DNA of 64,000 nt from Verrucomicrobiota bacterium (GTDB lineage: Bacteria > Verrucomicrobiota > Verrucomicrobiia > Limisphaerales > UBA9464). Every line of letters starts with the position of its first letter. Within the stretch, counting starts at the first letter, position 1. The stretch spans positions 1 to 64,000 of the forward strand of contig CANIZL010000007.1 in NCBI GenBank assembly GCA_947471985.1, in the 5' to 3' direction. Under the pieces are notes generated by a model. It saw only the letters and a list, made by a program, of their open reading frames with translations, was not told the origin of the DNA and ran no database searches. The position numbers and the translations under genes were made by a program. This document shows, in pieces, positions 35,174 through 43,677 of this stretch.

Positions 35174-35380
35174 ATAGGGAACCTGCCACCGTATCGAGCT
35201 CCCCACCGCCGAACTACGAACTACGAACCGACCACACTCAGGGAGCACGACCGACCGGAATCCAAGTCGCCCAGGAGCGGACCAGCTCATTCGGCAGCCC
35301 GGAGCTACCCCCCGGAGCCTTCACCAAACGGATTCGCTAATAAGGAGCCTGGCACCCAATACCGAGCCTGGTACATAGTG
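35174..35380. repeat. Second cluster of GGAGCCTGG-type repeats
   Basis: Copies here are ATAGGGAACCTGCCACCGTAT (35174-35194), TAAGGAGCCTGGCACCCAAT near 35341 and ATACCGAGCCTGGTACATAG near 35360. They share their core with the cluster at 201-310 beside the RAYT. Together they define a dispersed element of form ATAGGGAGCCTGGYACCGTAT. The region 35066-35596 otherwise holds no convincing gene. Confidence 0.5.
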
Positions 35381-35596
35381 GCCCAAGTGAATGATGGATC
35401 CAGAGTCGCCATCGAAGATGTCCCCTGAATGGGAAGCCCAACCAAAGGCGCATGTCGAGATCGCATCCTTACCAGCCAGACGGCCAGTCGACCTCCACCG
35501 CTCCATTCTCAGGTGCGCCATCGCTTGGGACGGAATGGCGGCGTCCGTCACGAGAAGTCAAACCGTCTGGACTCCCGCGCATCAGCCCCGGTTCGT

Positions 35597-36211
35597 TCAT
35601 CGGTTCGTTCGGTCCGGTGCCGGGGTCGTCGGCCCAGGAACGGGCGGTGGAAACAACTGCCGAAGTCTTCCCAGCAGTTCGGCCGAGCGCGGCGTGGTGG
35701 TGCCAAACCCCCACCAACCGTGTTCTCCCCGCACGTTCATCGAGAAATTACTGCATCGAAAACAAACGCTGGTCTCGAGCAATAGGGTCGAACCGTGGTA
35801 AAAGCGAATTCCGTACCCGGGCGTGTGGCAGAGAGACTCGTATTCGAGACCAAACGTCTGTGATCGCCACAATTTGGCCAACGCTGCGGCCGCTGCGCCC
35901 TCCAGCATCGTGCGGTCACGAATTAGAGAAAAGCCCTTGGACGGCCGTACCGGAAATCCAGTCACCGCTTGTTGGTCGATCACGCCGTCCAACTGACAGA
36001 TCTCAATCCGATCACAGGGTGGCAAGTCGACGGTGGCAGCGCGGGCACCCCAGGAAATGTACGCAAAGACCAGGGAACCCCACTGCCACGAAACGGTTAC
36101 TCCCACGACAATCAGCACGATGGTAATGACCGATAAGACCTTTGTTGGACGATTCGTGGGAAGACGGCGACGCCCAGTTGCCTCTTTCGGGGCGGTGGCG
36201 ATGGGGTTCAT
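35597..36211 (-). CDS. Membrane-anchored protein of unknown function
   Basis: A 204-aa ORF with a single N-terminal membrane segment (VLSVITIVLIVVGVTVSW) after a basic cytoplasmic start. The periplasmic part contains several cysteines and the phrases CDRIEICQLDG, SFGLEYESLCHTPGYGIRF and FRCSNFSMNVRGEHGWWGF. Similar small proteins with a CHTPGYGIRF-type sequence occur as hypothetical proteins in Planctomycetes and Verrucomicrobia. Four to five Cys residues suggest disulfides. The antisense ORF at 35452-36126 is rejected because it lacks domain logic. Codon use of this frame looks slightly less GC-rich than its neighbours. Confidence 0.6.
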   Translation of the reverse strand: MNPIATAPKEATGRRRLPTNRPTKVLSVITIVLIVVGVTVSWQWGSLVFAYISWGARAATVDLPPCDRIEICQLDGVIDQQAVTGFPVRPSKGFSLIRDRTMLEGAAAAALAKLWRSQTFGLEYESLCHTPGYGIRFYHGSTLLLETSVCFRCSNFSMNVRGEHGWWGFGTTTPRSAELLGRLRQLFPPPVPGPTTPAPDRTNR

Positions 36212-36560
36212 ATGGAATCAGTGAACCGCAATGGCGATCGACGCTGAATTTGACTGTGCTGGCCGGAATCTTGCACGAAGAAATGAGTGTTGAACGCAGT
36301 CGTAAAAGCGAAATCAAGTAAAGCCACGCCTAGGTACGCATCGGCGATGGAGATCCGGGAAGCTCATGCCGCGGTCCGATTTTAACTTCTGGCACCCTTC
36401 GAAGACACTGGGGCGCGGCAAGACAACGCCGGAACAACCTCCATCCGCGAAGGGATCACCCTGCTGGGGCTGACCCGCCCCAGCGTCGCGATCCTGGATT
36501 AGGCAGCTATTCCCGCGGGCCGATCCAACGATCAGGCTTTTTCCTAAATCGGAGTCAGGG
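36212..36560. other. 349-bp intergenic region
   Basis: It contains no supportable gene; the 85-codon minus-strand ORF at 36314-36571 overlaps the end of the dehydrogenase gene and shows no family features. It lies upstream of the membrane protein gene and downstream of the dehydrogenase on the minus strand, so it may carry a promoter and terminator, but none is obvious. Confidence 0.35.
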
Positions 36561-38366
36561 TCAATTCGCACCCGGCTTCAGCGCGCCACCGAAATCGGCA
36601 TCAGCCAGATTCAGGTGGTACACCATTCCTTCGTAGCCCACCACGTAGATTTCTCCGCGGGCGTCCGTGCCAAAGGAGGCGATGCCCTGCGGGGCCGTGC
36701 CGATCTGGCGGACTTCCTGCAAAACCCGATCCCGCTGCTGCAACCCAAAAATCCGGCGGGAGGTATAGTCGCCACAAAGATACACACCGTAGAAGGAGGA
36801 TCGCGGATCGCCGCGGTAAACCACTCCACCGGTCACGGAGTTGCCATACTTGCGTCGATAGGCGAACACCGGGGAAACATACTTCTCCCCTTCCTTCCGA
36901 TAGCGGTTGGAAAACGGTTCAAATCCTTCGAAAACATTCCACCCCAGATTCTCACCCCGGCGGACCACGGAAACTTCCTCGACGCGGTCCTGACCGACAT
37001 CCCCCACCCACAGGTCCCCGGTCAGGGAATCAAAACTGAAGCGCCAGGGTTCACGGAATCCATACGCCCAGATTTCCGGCCGCACCCCGGCCCGCTGGCG
37101 AAAGGGGTTGTCCACCGGTATGGCGTAGGCGAGGCCGTTCTCCTGATGATCCACGTCAATCCGAAGGATCTTCGCCAGGTGCGTGGTCAAATCCTGTCCG
37201 TGCCCCTCCGGGTCCTGCTGCGGCCCGGTGTCGCCCATGGCAATGTAAAGAAATCCGTCCGGACCAAAACCGAGGCACCCGCCGCTGTGATCCTGCGTGG
37301 TGCTGACGACTTTCCAAATTCGGCGCGAAGGCTGGCCCGAGTCCGCCCGAAAATCCGTCGTCACCTGCCGTTCGACGACGGTGGTGGCGATCCGGCCTTC
37401 TTCGAACACCTGGTGTTTCAAATAATATTTCCGGTTCTCCGGAAATTTCGGATGAAACGCCAAACCCAGGAGTCCATTGGGGCCGCGTTCATTGAAGATT
37501 TGGGTGGTGATATCGGCAAACAGCGTTTTCTCCGCATCCGCGAGTGGCGCACCCGCACCCGCACCAGTATTCCGTTCCAAGCGCCAGATCTTCCCGGTTT
37601 GATGCACGGCCAGAAACGCGTTGCTGGCGCCAGGCACCTGACCAAACCACACCAGGCCCGACTGGAGTTCCCCCGGCCGTCGCGCGGCGGCGGGTGGATA
37701 CCGGAGATCTTCGGCCAGCATTGGCTGCAGTGCCACCGGGCGGGCTAACTCGGGAATCGAAAGCCGCATTCCGGTGGTGTTGCTCAGGGCGCTGTCGGGC
37801 TGCTTCAGCGTGGCCAGATATTCGATGATATCCGTAAAATCCGCCCGCGACATCGTCGCTTGCAGTCCGTCGGGCATCATTGAGAGCGTGCTGCCGCGCT
37901 GCTCCTGAATGTCGCGCAACGGAATGCGCACATGGCGGCCATCGGCGCCGACCAATTCCAGGGCTTCAGCCGTCGAACCTTTGACGATCCCCTGAATCAC
38001 CTCACCGGACTTTGTCTCGACCACCGTCAATCCATAGCCCACGGCAATCTCCGCGGACGGCTCCAGCACGGCGCGGATCAATTCCCGACGGGGAAACTTG
38101 TCCCCGACCGACTGGAGATCCGGTCCCGCAAGACTGCTGGTGCCGTCGACCGAATGACATTTCGCGCAAGCGCCGCGTTGTTCGCTCTGGAAGAACTCCC
38201 GTCCCCGCCCCGCGTTACCGTCGCGGCCCAGGGCGTAGTCGCGGTACTCCCGCAGGGCCCGCCCCACATCCACCGGCGGCAGCCCGCCCGCTGGCTCCGC
38301 CGTCCGACCGAAGGACATGGGCAAGGCCAGGCAAACCACCTGCAAGAGCGCTTTCAACGACATCAT
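36561..38366 (-). CDS. Secreted cytochrome c / glucose-sorbosone dehydrogenase-type fusion
   Basis: About 601 aa from the ATG at 38366, which opens a signal peptide (MSLKALLQVVCLALPMSFG). Residues about 35-195 form a heme-binding c-type domain of the Planctomycete/Verrucomicrobia type (GACAKCHSVDGTSSLAGPDL, with VLEPSAEI.VGY and a distal Met region). A six-bladed propeller of the GSDH/PQQ-sugar dehydrogenase family follows (LGLAFHPKFPENRKYY, LGFGPDGFLYIAMGDTGPQ, PEIWAYGFREPWRFSFD, LWVGDVGQDRVEEVSVV, GVYLCGDYTSRRIFGL). It would oxidise a sugar or sugar-like substrate in the periplasm and pass electrons to its own heme. PQQ use is inferred from the family. Confidence 0.88.
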   Translation of the reverse strand: MMSLKALLQVVCLALPMSFGRTAEPAGGLPPVDVGRALREYRDYALGRDGNAGRGREFFQSEQRGACAKCHSVDGTSSLAGPDLQSVGDKFPRRELIRAVLEPSAEIAVGYGLTVVETKSGEVIQGIVKGSTAEALELVGADGRHVRIPLRDIQEQRGSTLSMMPDGLQATMSRADFTDIIEYLATLKQPDSALSNTTGMRLSIPELARPVALQPMLAEDLRYPPAAARRPGELQSGLVWFGQVPGASNAFLAVHQTGKIWRLERNTGAGAGAPLADAEKTLFADITTQIFNERGPNGLLGLAFHPKFPENRKYYLKHQVFEEGRIATTVVERQVTTDFRADSGQPSRRIWKVVSTTQDHSGGCLGFGPDGFLYIAMGDTGPQQDPEGHGQDLTTHLAKILRIDVDHQENGLAYAIPVDNPFRQRAGVRPEIWAYGFREPWRFSFDSLTGDLWVGDVGQDRVEEVSVVRRGENLGWNVFEGFEPFSNRYRKEGEKYVSPVFAYRRKYGNSVTGGVVYRGDPRSSFYGVYLCGDYTSRRIFGLQQRDRVLQEVRQIGTAPQGIASFGTDARGEIYVVGYEGMVYHLNLADADFGGALKPGAN

Positions 38367-38475
38367 TTGGGCAAGCTCCGAAGGAAACGCCGTTCGAGCC
38401 AAAATGTTTTGTTCTCCATAAGGCCCAAAACCGTCCCCCTAGCCCTCGGTTTCCTTCAGGCCGCCCGCCGGTCGG

Positions 38476-39087
38476 ATGAATTGTCCTGTTTCCTCCCGCG
38501 CGACCGTCGCCCAAATTGAACCCGTGCCCACGGAACACGCTGCCTCGTCCTTGCCTGCGCCGCACCGGATTGAACTGAATCTCCGGGACGCGGGCCAGTT
38601 GTTCAACACGATGGATGCGTCGCCGTTCCACGAGAAGGACCTCGACCACGACGCCGAGGAATTCATCGAGAGCTGGGCTTTTGAATTTCCCGCGCCGGAT
38701 CCCGTGGTGTTGGTGGTGCACCTGGACGTTTTCCCCGCCACGGGATCGCCGGAGGCTTTGGTGGCGCAGGCGGTGCACAATCACTTCGCCTACCGGGCTC
38801 GTCTGAACCGGCTGGAATTTCGCCGACTTATGGCGGAAGGGCGTCAATGCCTCCTGATCGGTCTCGTCTTCCTCACCCTGTGTCTTGCAGCCAGCGAGTG
38901 GGTGGTGGGCTCCCGTTGGGGCACCCTGTCCGGCATGCTGCGCGAAGGCTTCACCATCGCCGGATGGGTCGCCATGTGGCGTCCGCTGGAAATCTATCTC
39001 TATAGCTGGTGGCCCTTGCGGCATCGCGGCCGGGTCTTCGAGAAACTCAGCACCATGCCGATCGAGATCCGGCGCAACACCCCCTGA
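38476..39087 (+). CDS. Membrane protein of unknown function
   Basis: The ORF (203 aa as tracked; a GTG at 38524 is an alternative start) has a soluble N-terminal half with RIELNLRDAGQLFNTMDASP and FHEKDLDHDAEEFIESWA. Two hydrophobic segments follow (CLLIGLVFLTLCLAASEW and the weaker FTIAGWVAMWRPLEIYLY) before a basic end. The phrase with MDxSPFHxKDLDxDAEEFI is a pattern I recognise from conserved hypothetical proteins spread through several phyla. No function is known. It is divergent from the dehydrogenase gene and followed by a strong hairpin. Confidence 0.75.
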   Translation: MNCPVSSRATVAQIEPVPTEHAASSLPAPHRIELNLRDAGQLFNTMDASPFHEKDLDHDAEEFIESWAFEFPAPDPVVLVVHLDVFPATGSPEALVAQAVHNHFAYRARLNRLEFRRLMAEGRQCLLIGLVFLTLCLAASEWVVGSRWGTLSGMLREGFTIAGWVAMWRPLEIYLYSWWPLRHRGRVFEKLSTMPIEIRRNTP

Positions 39088-39094
39088 AAAATGA

Positions 39095-39141
39095 ACGGCA
39101 CCGGCTGCGCAGGAGGAACAAAATGCGCCAGCCGGTGCCGT
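39095..39141. terminator. Strong 13-bp hairpin between convergent genes
   Basis: ACGGCACCGGCTG (39095-39107) is perfectly complementary to CAGCCGGTGCCGT (39129-39141) around a 21-nt loop. It begins 8 bp after the stop of the plus-strand gene and ends 20 bp before the end of the minus-strand outer-membrane gene. This is a likely bidirectional terminator. Confidence 0.7.
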
Positions 39142-39160
39142 CGGTCGCGACGACCCAGAA

Positions 39161-40024
39161 TTAGAACCGGTACGAGATGTCCGCGATGATACGGCTGTCG
39201 AAGAGACCCTTCGGATGCCCCACCGCCACCTCGCCGGACAGACCGAACTGACAGCTCTTGGTGATTTCCGTGCGGAAACCGCCGCCCAGAGCGACCTGCG
39301 TCTGGCCGCTGGCGTTGCCCGAGCCGAAGTTGATCAGGTCAAAGCCCTCGGAATCCAGCGCCGGGCCTTTGCCCTCGCTCAGCACGGTAAACGCGTTCGC
39401 GGAAACGAAGGGCTTGAACCAGCGGCAGGCGTTGTAGCCCAGTTGCACACTGTAGTGAGCCAGACTGGTCTTCTTGTCGAAGTCATTGGGAATCGTCACG
39501 CCGACATTGGCCTGAAGTTCGATCTTGTCCCACGCCTTCGCCGTGGACACGAAGATGTCCCAAACGCCGCTGCCGGAGCCCTGGAATACCCGCTGGTTGC
39601 CGGTGGGCAGTTCGAGTTTGATGCCGGGCGTGAGCATGAAGTGGTTCTCCACATCCCGGATGAGCGCGTACTTGATACCCGCCGCCAGATCGGCCCAGCC
39701 ATCCTGGTGGGGAATGGTCTTGGGATTGAACTCAATGAAACCATCCTTGGTCGCGATGATCGCCAACCGCTCGGTCACCGCGTACCGCAGCTGCACCGCA
39801 TAGACCCGTGCGTCACCGCCGCCGGTAATGAAGCTCTTGGGAATGAAATGCTGAATGAACAGCGGCCGGATCTCCGTGGCGACGTTGGCGTCTTCAAAGT
39901 ACAGGGGATTGGAGACCGGGCTGATGAAGTTCAATTCATCCGCCTGGGCGCACGAGACGAGACCGGCCGCACCGGCCACCGCCACCGCGAGACTGATGAG
40001 TTTCTGAGAGGAGCTGATTTTCAT
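39161..40024 (-). CDS. Outer-membrane beta-barrel protein
   Basis: The 287-aa protein has a signal peptide with a lipobox-like end (AGAAGLVSCAQADE), so it may be lipidated, though the barrel character argues for ordinary cleavage. The mature part shows amphipathic strands typical of porin-like proteins (YAVQLRYAVTERLAIIAT, GWADLAAGIKYAL, FMLTPGIKLELPTGN, VALGGGFRTEITKS) and ends in IIADISYRF with the terminal Phe signature for Bam insertion. The ELPTGN.RVFQG segment is common in the transporter (MetA-pathway of phenol degradation)-like barrel family. Substrate unknown; no operon partner. Confidence 0.75.
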   Translation of the reverse strand: MKISSSQKLISLAVAVAGAAGLVSCAQADELNFISPVSNPLYFEDANVATEIRPLFIQHFIPKSFITGGGDARVYAVQLRYAVTERLAIIATKDGFIEFNPKTIPHQDGWADLAAGIKYALIRDVENHFMLTPGIKLELPTGNQRVFQGSGSGVWDIFVSTAKAWDKIELQANVGVTIPNDFDKKTSLAHYSVQLGYNACRWFKPFVSANAFTVLSEGKGPALDSEGFDLINFGSGNASGQTQVALGGGFRTEITKSCQFGLSGEVAVGHPKGLFDSRIIADISYRF

Positions 40025-40258
40025 TTTAATATTATTACTTACGTCTGTGTTGCCCGTCGCCGGTTGCCCTAGCAGCCTGCACCCCGAGCGTTTCGTTCAT
40101 CGGTGGTAGTACCGCAGCTCATCGGGGGGCCGGCTTCTCGTTTTTTGCCAAAATCTCTCCCTTTGGCGCGGCCGGCGGGCTGCGAGTGTTCACGTTACGT
40201 TTTTCGACACCGCAAAAGATGTCTCGAATCCCGCAAGAACTGCTTCGTCAATCTGCGC
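40025..40258. promoter_or_regulatory. Divergent intergenic region between outer-membrane and cytochrome genes
   Basis: This 234-bp gap serves both divergent genes. An AT-rich run (TTAATATTATTACTTA) lies directly upstream of the outer-membrane gene's ATG. It is the most AT-rich patch nearby and could hold the ribosome loading region or a -10 element. No clear -35/-10 pair is visible. Confidence 0.3.
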
Positions 40259-41698
40259 ATGCCCGCCCACTTTAAGTCCGTGAAAGCAACCTTTACCGAC
40301 GCAACCGCGTGCCGGCGTGGCGCTCAATGGGGCTTGCTGGGGGCTTCGCTGCTGGGCCAAGCGTGGGCGGCCGCCCCCGTCTCCCCCGCCGTCACACCCG
40401 CTGCGGGACTCTTTCAGTGGCAGCCGTTCCTGGCGCCCTTTCATTCGGTCGTCCTGCATTTTCCCATCGGATTCGTCACGCTGGCGTTTCTGCTGGAACT
40501 TTATTACTGGGTCCGTCCCAGTCGCGAAGTGGCACGGGTGGTGTCGCTGGTGCTCGGCCTGTCCGTTGGCGCCGCCGCGCTGGCCGCGGCCCTGGGGTTG
40601 ATGCGGGCCGGGAGTGCGGATTACGATATCCACACCCTGACGGTCCATCAGTGGACCGGTTTGACCGTCGTCGGCCTGGTGACCCTCAGTTTCGGCCTGC
40701 ACGCCCTCGCCCAACGCGGGGCGCGGCGAATTGCCCCGACCCTGGCGTATCGCTGCACCCTGAGCCTGGGCGTCGGCCTGATGACCGTCGCCGGACACTT
40801 CGGGGGCAACCTGACCCACGGGTCGAAGTATCTGGTGAAAAATGCGCCGGCGTTTGTGAAATCGTTCATGGACGACGAATCCACGGCACCGGCCAAGGCC
40901 AACGCCCTGGGGGATCCGCAGGACCAGTTCTATGCGGAAAAAATTCAGCCCGTCTTCGCCGCCAAATGCCTGGAATGCCATGGACCGGAGAAGCAAAAAG
41001 GCGGCTTCCGCCTCGACGTAAAGGCCTTCGCCTTGAAGGGCGGCAAGAGCGGCGAACGCGCCATCATCCCGGGAGATCCGCTCCACAGTCACCTGGTGCA
41101 GGTCATCACAGCACTCCCCACCGACGACGTCATCATGCCGCCGGAAGGCAAGGCGATCCTGTCCCCGCAGGAGATCCTGGACATCATTCACTGGATCGCG
41201 AACGGCGCGCATTTTCTGGAACCGCTGAACACGCCGATCCCGCCCGCCTATCCGAGCACCAATGGGCCCGGGACCGTCCGGGAGGGCGCGCAACTTCCGG
41301 CGACGATGACGACGACGGCGCCCGTTGTGGCGGCCACCGAAGCTCCGCGAATCGTCGAACCGGCCAACCGCGCCCGGTCGGAGTTACCTGGAACGCTGAC
41401 CTTTGCCCACGACATCCAGCCCATTTTCGCCGCGCACTGCGTTTTTTGCCACGGACCCGAAAAACAGAAGCGGGGACTGCGGCTGGACTCCCGCGAGGCG
41501 GTGCTGCGCGGTGACCGCGACGGCGAAGCGGTGCTGATTCCCGGGCACGCACCGGAGAGCCTGCTCTACGTGCGCGTCGCCCTTCCCGAACAATTCGACC
41601 CGCTGGAAGAACACATGCCGCCCCTCCACAAAAAGGTGCCGATGTCGACCCGGGAGATCGCCGCGGTGGCCGACTGGATCAATGCGGGCGCACCGTGA
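40259..41698 (+). CDS. DUF2231 membrane protein fused to two cytochrome c (PSCyt1-type) domains
   Basis: The start is set at the ATG at 40259 (MPAHFKSVKATFTD), giving 479 aa. An N-terminal segment leads into a DUF2231-type four-helix membrane domain (PFHSVVLHFPIGFVTLAFLL, AAALGLMRAG, TLTVHQWTGLTVVGLV, GHFGGNLTHG) with conserved His residues. Two periplasmic Planctomycete-type cytochrome c domains follow: PVFAAKCLECHGPEKQKGGF with DDVIMPPEGKAI, and PIFAAHCVFCHGPEKQKRGL with EEHMPPLHKKV. Each has one CxxCH heme site and a Met-Pro-Pro axial motif. The protein may move electrons from the membrane to periplasmic carriers. The doubling of the cytochrome module is clear in the sequence. Confidence 0.9.
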   Translation: MPAHFKSVKATFTDATACRRGAQWGLLGASLLGQAWAAAPVSPAVTPAAGLFQWQPFLAPFHSVVLHFPIGFVTLAFLLELYYWVRPSREVARVVSLVLGLSVGAAALAAALGLMRAGSADYDIHTLTVHQWTGLTVVGLVTLSFGLHALAQRGARRIAPTLAYRCTLSLGVGLMTVAGHFGGNLTHGSKYLVKNAPAFVKSFMDDESTAPAKANALGDPQDQFYAEKIQPVFAAKCLECHGPEKQKGGFRLDVKAFALKGGKSGERAIIPGDPLHSHLVQVITALPTDDVIMPPEGKAILSPQEILDIIHWIANGAHFLEPLNTPIPPAYPSTNGPGTVREGAQLPATMTTTAPVVAATEAPRIVEPANRARSELPGTLTFAHDIQPIFAAHCVFCHGPEKQKRGLRLDSREAVLRGDRDGEAVLIPGHAPESLLYVRVALPEQFDPLEEHMPPLHKKVPMSTREIAAVADWINAGAP

Positions 41699-41785
41699 GT
41701 CGCCTCCGGGCCTCCGGTTCCCACGACGGCGAAGGCGCCGCAAATTGGTGTTTCTCCGGTTGCCACGCCAGCGTCATACCGGATT

Positions 41786-42574
41786 GTGTCGGCCGTGATT
41801 GCCAAGTTGTTTAGCGCCGGCCTGTTGCTGGCGGGATTGCTCGCCGGCTGTGCCAGCCACCCGACGGCGTCGCTCCGTTCCGTCGGGATCTCCCAGCCCG
41901 GCACACAGACCCGCCAAGCATTCACGGCGCAGCCGGCCCCGGGCCTGCCGGTCGGCTATCTGCTTTATTTGCCCAAGAATTACGCCAGCGAACCCACCGC
42001 CCAATTCCCCCTGATCCTGTTTTTGCACGGCTCGGGCGAACGCGGGACCAACCTCCAGAAGGTCGCCGTGCACGGACCGCCCAAGCTCGCTGGGGCCGGA
42101 CGGGACTTCCCCTGCATCGTGGTTTCACCGCAATGCCCGGACGGTAAGGTCTGGAATGATGTGCCCCTGCTCGACTTGATCGATCACTTGAAAAAATCGC
42201 TGCGGGTGGATCCCGCCCGCATCCACGTGACGGGATTGAGCATGGGTGGATACGCCACCTGGTCGCTGATTTCGCAGCGCCCGGACATCTTTGCCTCGGC
42301 CGCCCCCGTTTGCGGCGGGGGCGAAACCCTCCGCTTCATCGTGGCCAGCCCTGCCCAACGCGAAGCGATGAAGACGCTTCCGGTGCGGGTCTATCATGGC
42401 GCCAAGGATAACGTGGTCGCCCTGGGCGAAAGCGAACGGATGATCGAACAGTTCAAGCGCGCGGGCGGAAAAGATATTCAGCTCACGGTCTACCCCGAGG
42501 CGGGACATGATTCCTGGTCGGCCACGTACAGCAATCCCGACTTCTTCTCCTGGATGTTGCAGCAACACCGCTGA
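41786..42574 (+). CDS. Esterase lipoprotein (alpha/beta-hydrolase, PHB-depolymerase/LpqC-like)
   Basis: The GTG start opens a lipoprotein signal (LLLAGLLAGC). The 262-aa protein has the alpha/beta-hydrolase fold: LPLILFLHGSGERGTNL-like oxyanion region, nucleophile motif VTGLSMGGYATW, Asp region VRVYHGAKDNVV and catalytic His in YPEAGHDSW. The family includes secreted phospholipase/carboxylesterase and dienelactone-hydrolase-like enzymes often annotated as prolyl oligopeptidase family in PVC bacteria. The substrate is probably an ester of plant or microbial origin. The next gene starts 51 bp downstream. Confidence 0.88.
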   Translation: MSAVIAKLFSAGLLLAGLLAGCASHPTASLRSVGISQPGTQTRQAFTAQPAPGLPVGYLLYLPKNYASEPTAQFPLILFLHGSGERGTNLQKVAVHGPPKLAGAGRDFPCIVVSPQCPDGKVWNDVPLLDLIDHLKKSLRVDPARIHVTGLSMGGYATWSLISQRPDIFASAAPVCGGGETLRFIVASPAQREAMKTLPVRVYHGAKDNVVALGESERMIEQFKRAGGKDIQLTVYPEAGHDSWSATYSNPDFFSWMLQQHR

Positions 42575-42625
42575 TCCAACCCGCCTTTCCACCGCCTCCC
42601 GTCCTCTCCGACCGCGCCCCACTTC

Positions 42626-43672
42626 ATGCGCTTCACGTATCCCTGGTTGATGCTCGCCACTCCAATCCTGACCGGATTGCTGGGGCTGCTCCTGTGGTGG
42701 GCTGAGCGGCGGCGGATCCGTTTGCGGACGCAGTTCACCGGGAGCGGTCCCCGGCCCTGGGCGGATCCCGGCTTCGTCCGCGGTCGCAAACTCTGGGAAG
42801 CCGGGCTCACACTCGCCGCCTTCGCGCTACTGCTGGTGACCTTGAGCGGCCCCCGACTCTACCGTCCCGCCGAGAAATCCGAGATGCAGGGTTTGCCCTA
42901 CCTGATTGCGCTGGATGCCAGTCGCTCCATGCAGGTGACCGATATCCGGCCCAACCGATGGACGGTCATGACCAACGCCGTCGATACGTTCCTGCAAAAG
43001 CAGGCCGGGGATCGCATCGGCTTGATCAGTTTTGCCGGTCGCGCCTACCTCAACGCGCCCCTGACCTTCGACACGTTGGCCTTGCGCACCACCCTGCGAT
43101 ACCTGAGCCCGGAGGCGTTCATGGACGAACAGGGCAGTGATTTTGCGGACGTCGTGGACCGCGCCGGACGTTATTTTGAGAGCAACAACATTTCGACCCG
43201 CGTCTTGATCATCATCTCCGACGGAGAGCAATTCGAGGGTGAACTGATGCCGCGCGTTTATCAGTGGGCGCGCAAAGGCTTGAAGGTGGTGACGGTGGGC
43301 GTGGGCACCACCACCGGCGGCCGCGTACCCCTGCCGCTCTCAATCGGCGGCGGCGAGGCGCGGAACTCGTCGGGGCAGATCGTGATCAGCCGCCTGAGCG
43401 AGATCAATCTCAAGCGCATCGCCAATGCGAGCAAAGGCCAGTACTACCGCATGGAAGCCGGGAACGGCGTCCTCAGCCGCATCCGCACCGAATTCCTGCA
43501 ACCGATGGCCGAACAGGTGGCGCGCGAAAACATGCAGAATTATAGCCCATGGTATCCCCTGCCCCTGACGTTGGCCCTGCTGGCCTTATTGGGTCGATTG
43601 CTGCTGGCGGCGGATCGAAATCGCGGGCAGGCTCGATCGTCCGTGGGAAACTCTGTGAAAGCGACGGCTTGA
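42626..43672 (+). CDS. BatA/BatB-like VWA-domain membrane protein
   Basis: The 348-aa protein has two membrane segments at the N-terminus (LMLATPILTGLLGLLLWW and LTLAAFALLLVTLSG), a von Willebrand A domain at about 90-290 and a final membrane helix (PLPLTLALLALLGRLLLA). The MIDAS metal site is complete in its first part (ALDASRSMQVTD), with the QGSDFADVV and IISDGEQFEG regions following. Bat proteins were named for aerotolerance in Bacteroides; their real job is probably metal-dependent assembly at the membrane. The usual MoxR ATPase and DUF58 genes are not upstream here. Confidence 0.9.
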   Translation: MRFTYPWLMLATPILTGLLGLLLWWAERRRIRLRTQFTGSGPRPWADPGFVRGRKLWEAGLTLAAFALLLVTLSGPRLYRPAEKSEMQGLPYLIALDASRSMQVTDIRPNRWTVMTNAVDTFLQKQAGDRIGLISFAGRAYLNAPLTFDTLALRTTLRYLSPEAFMDEQGSDFADVVDRAGRYFESNNISTRVLIIISDGEQFEGELMPRVYQWARKGLKVVTVGVGTTTGGRVPLPLSIGGGEARNSSGQIVISRLSEINLKRIANASKGQYYRMEAGNGVLSRIRTEFLQPMAEQVARENMQNYSPWYPLPLTLALLALLGRLLLAADRNRGQARSSVGNSVKATA

Positions 43673-43677
43673 AGCCC

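Noticed and set aside
35452-36126. 224-aa plus-strand ORF opposite the small membrane protein
   Set aside because: Ser/Arg/Pro-rich without hydrophobic or domain features; the minus-strand frame has a membrane anchor and conserved-looking Cys segments.
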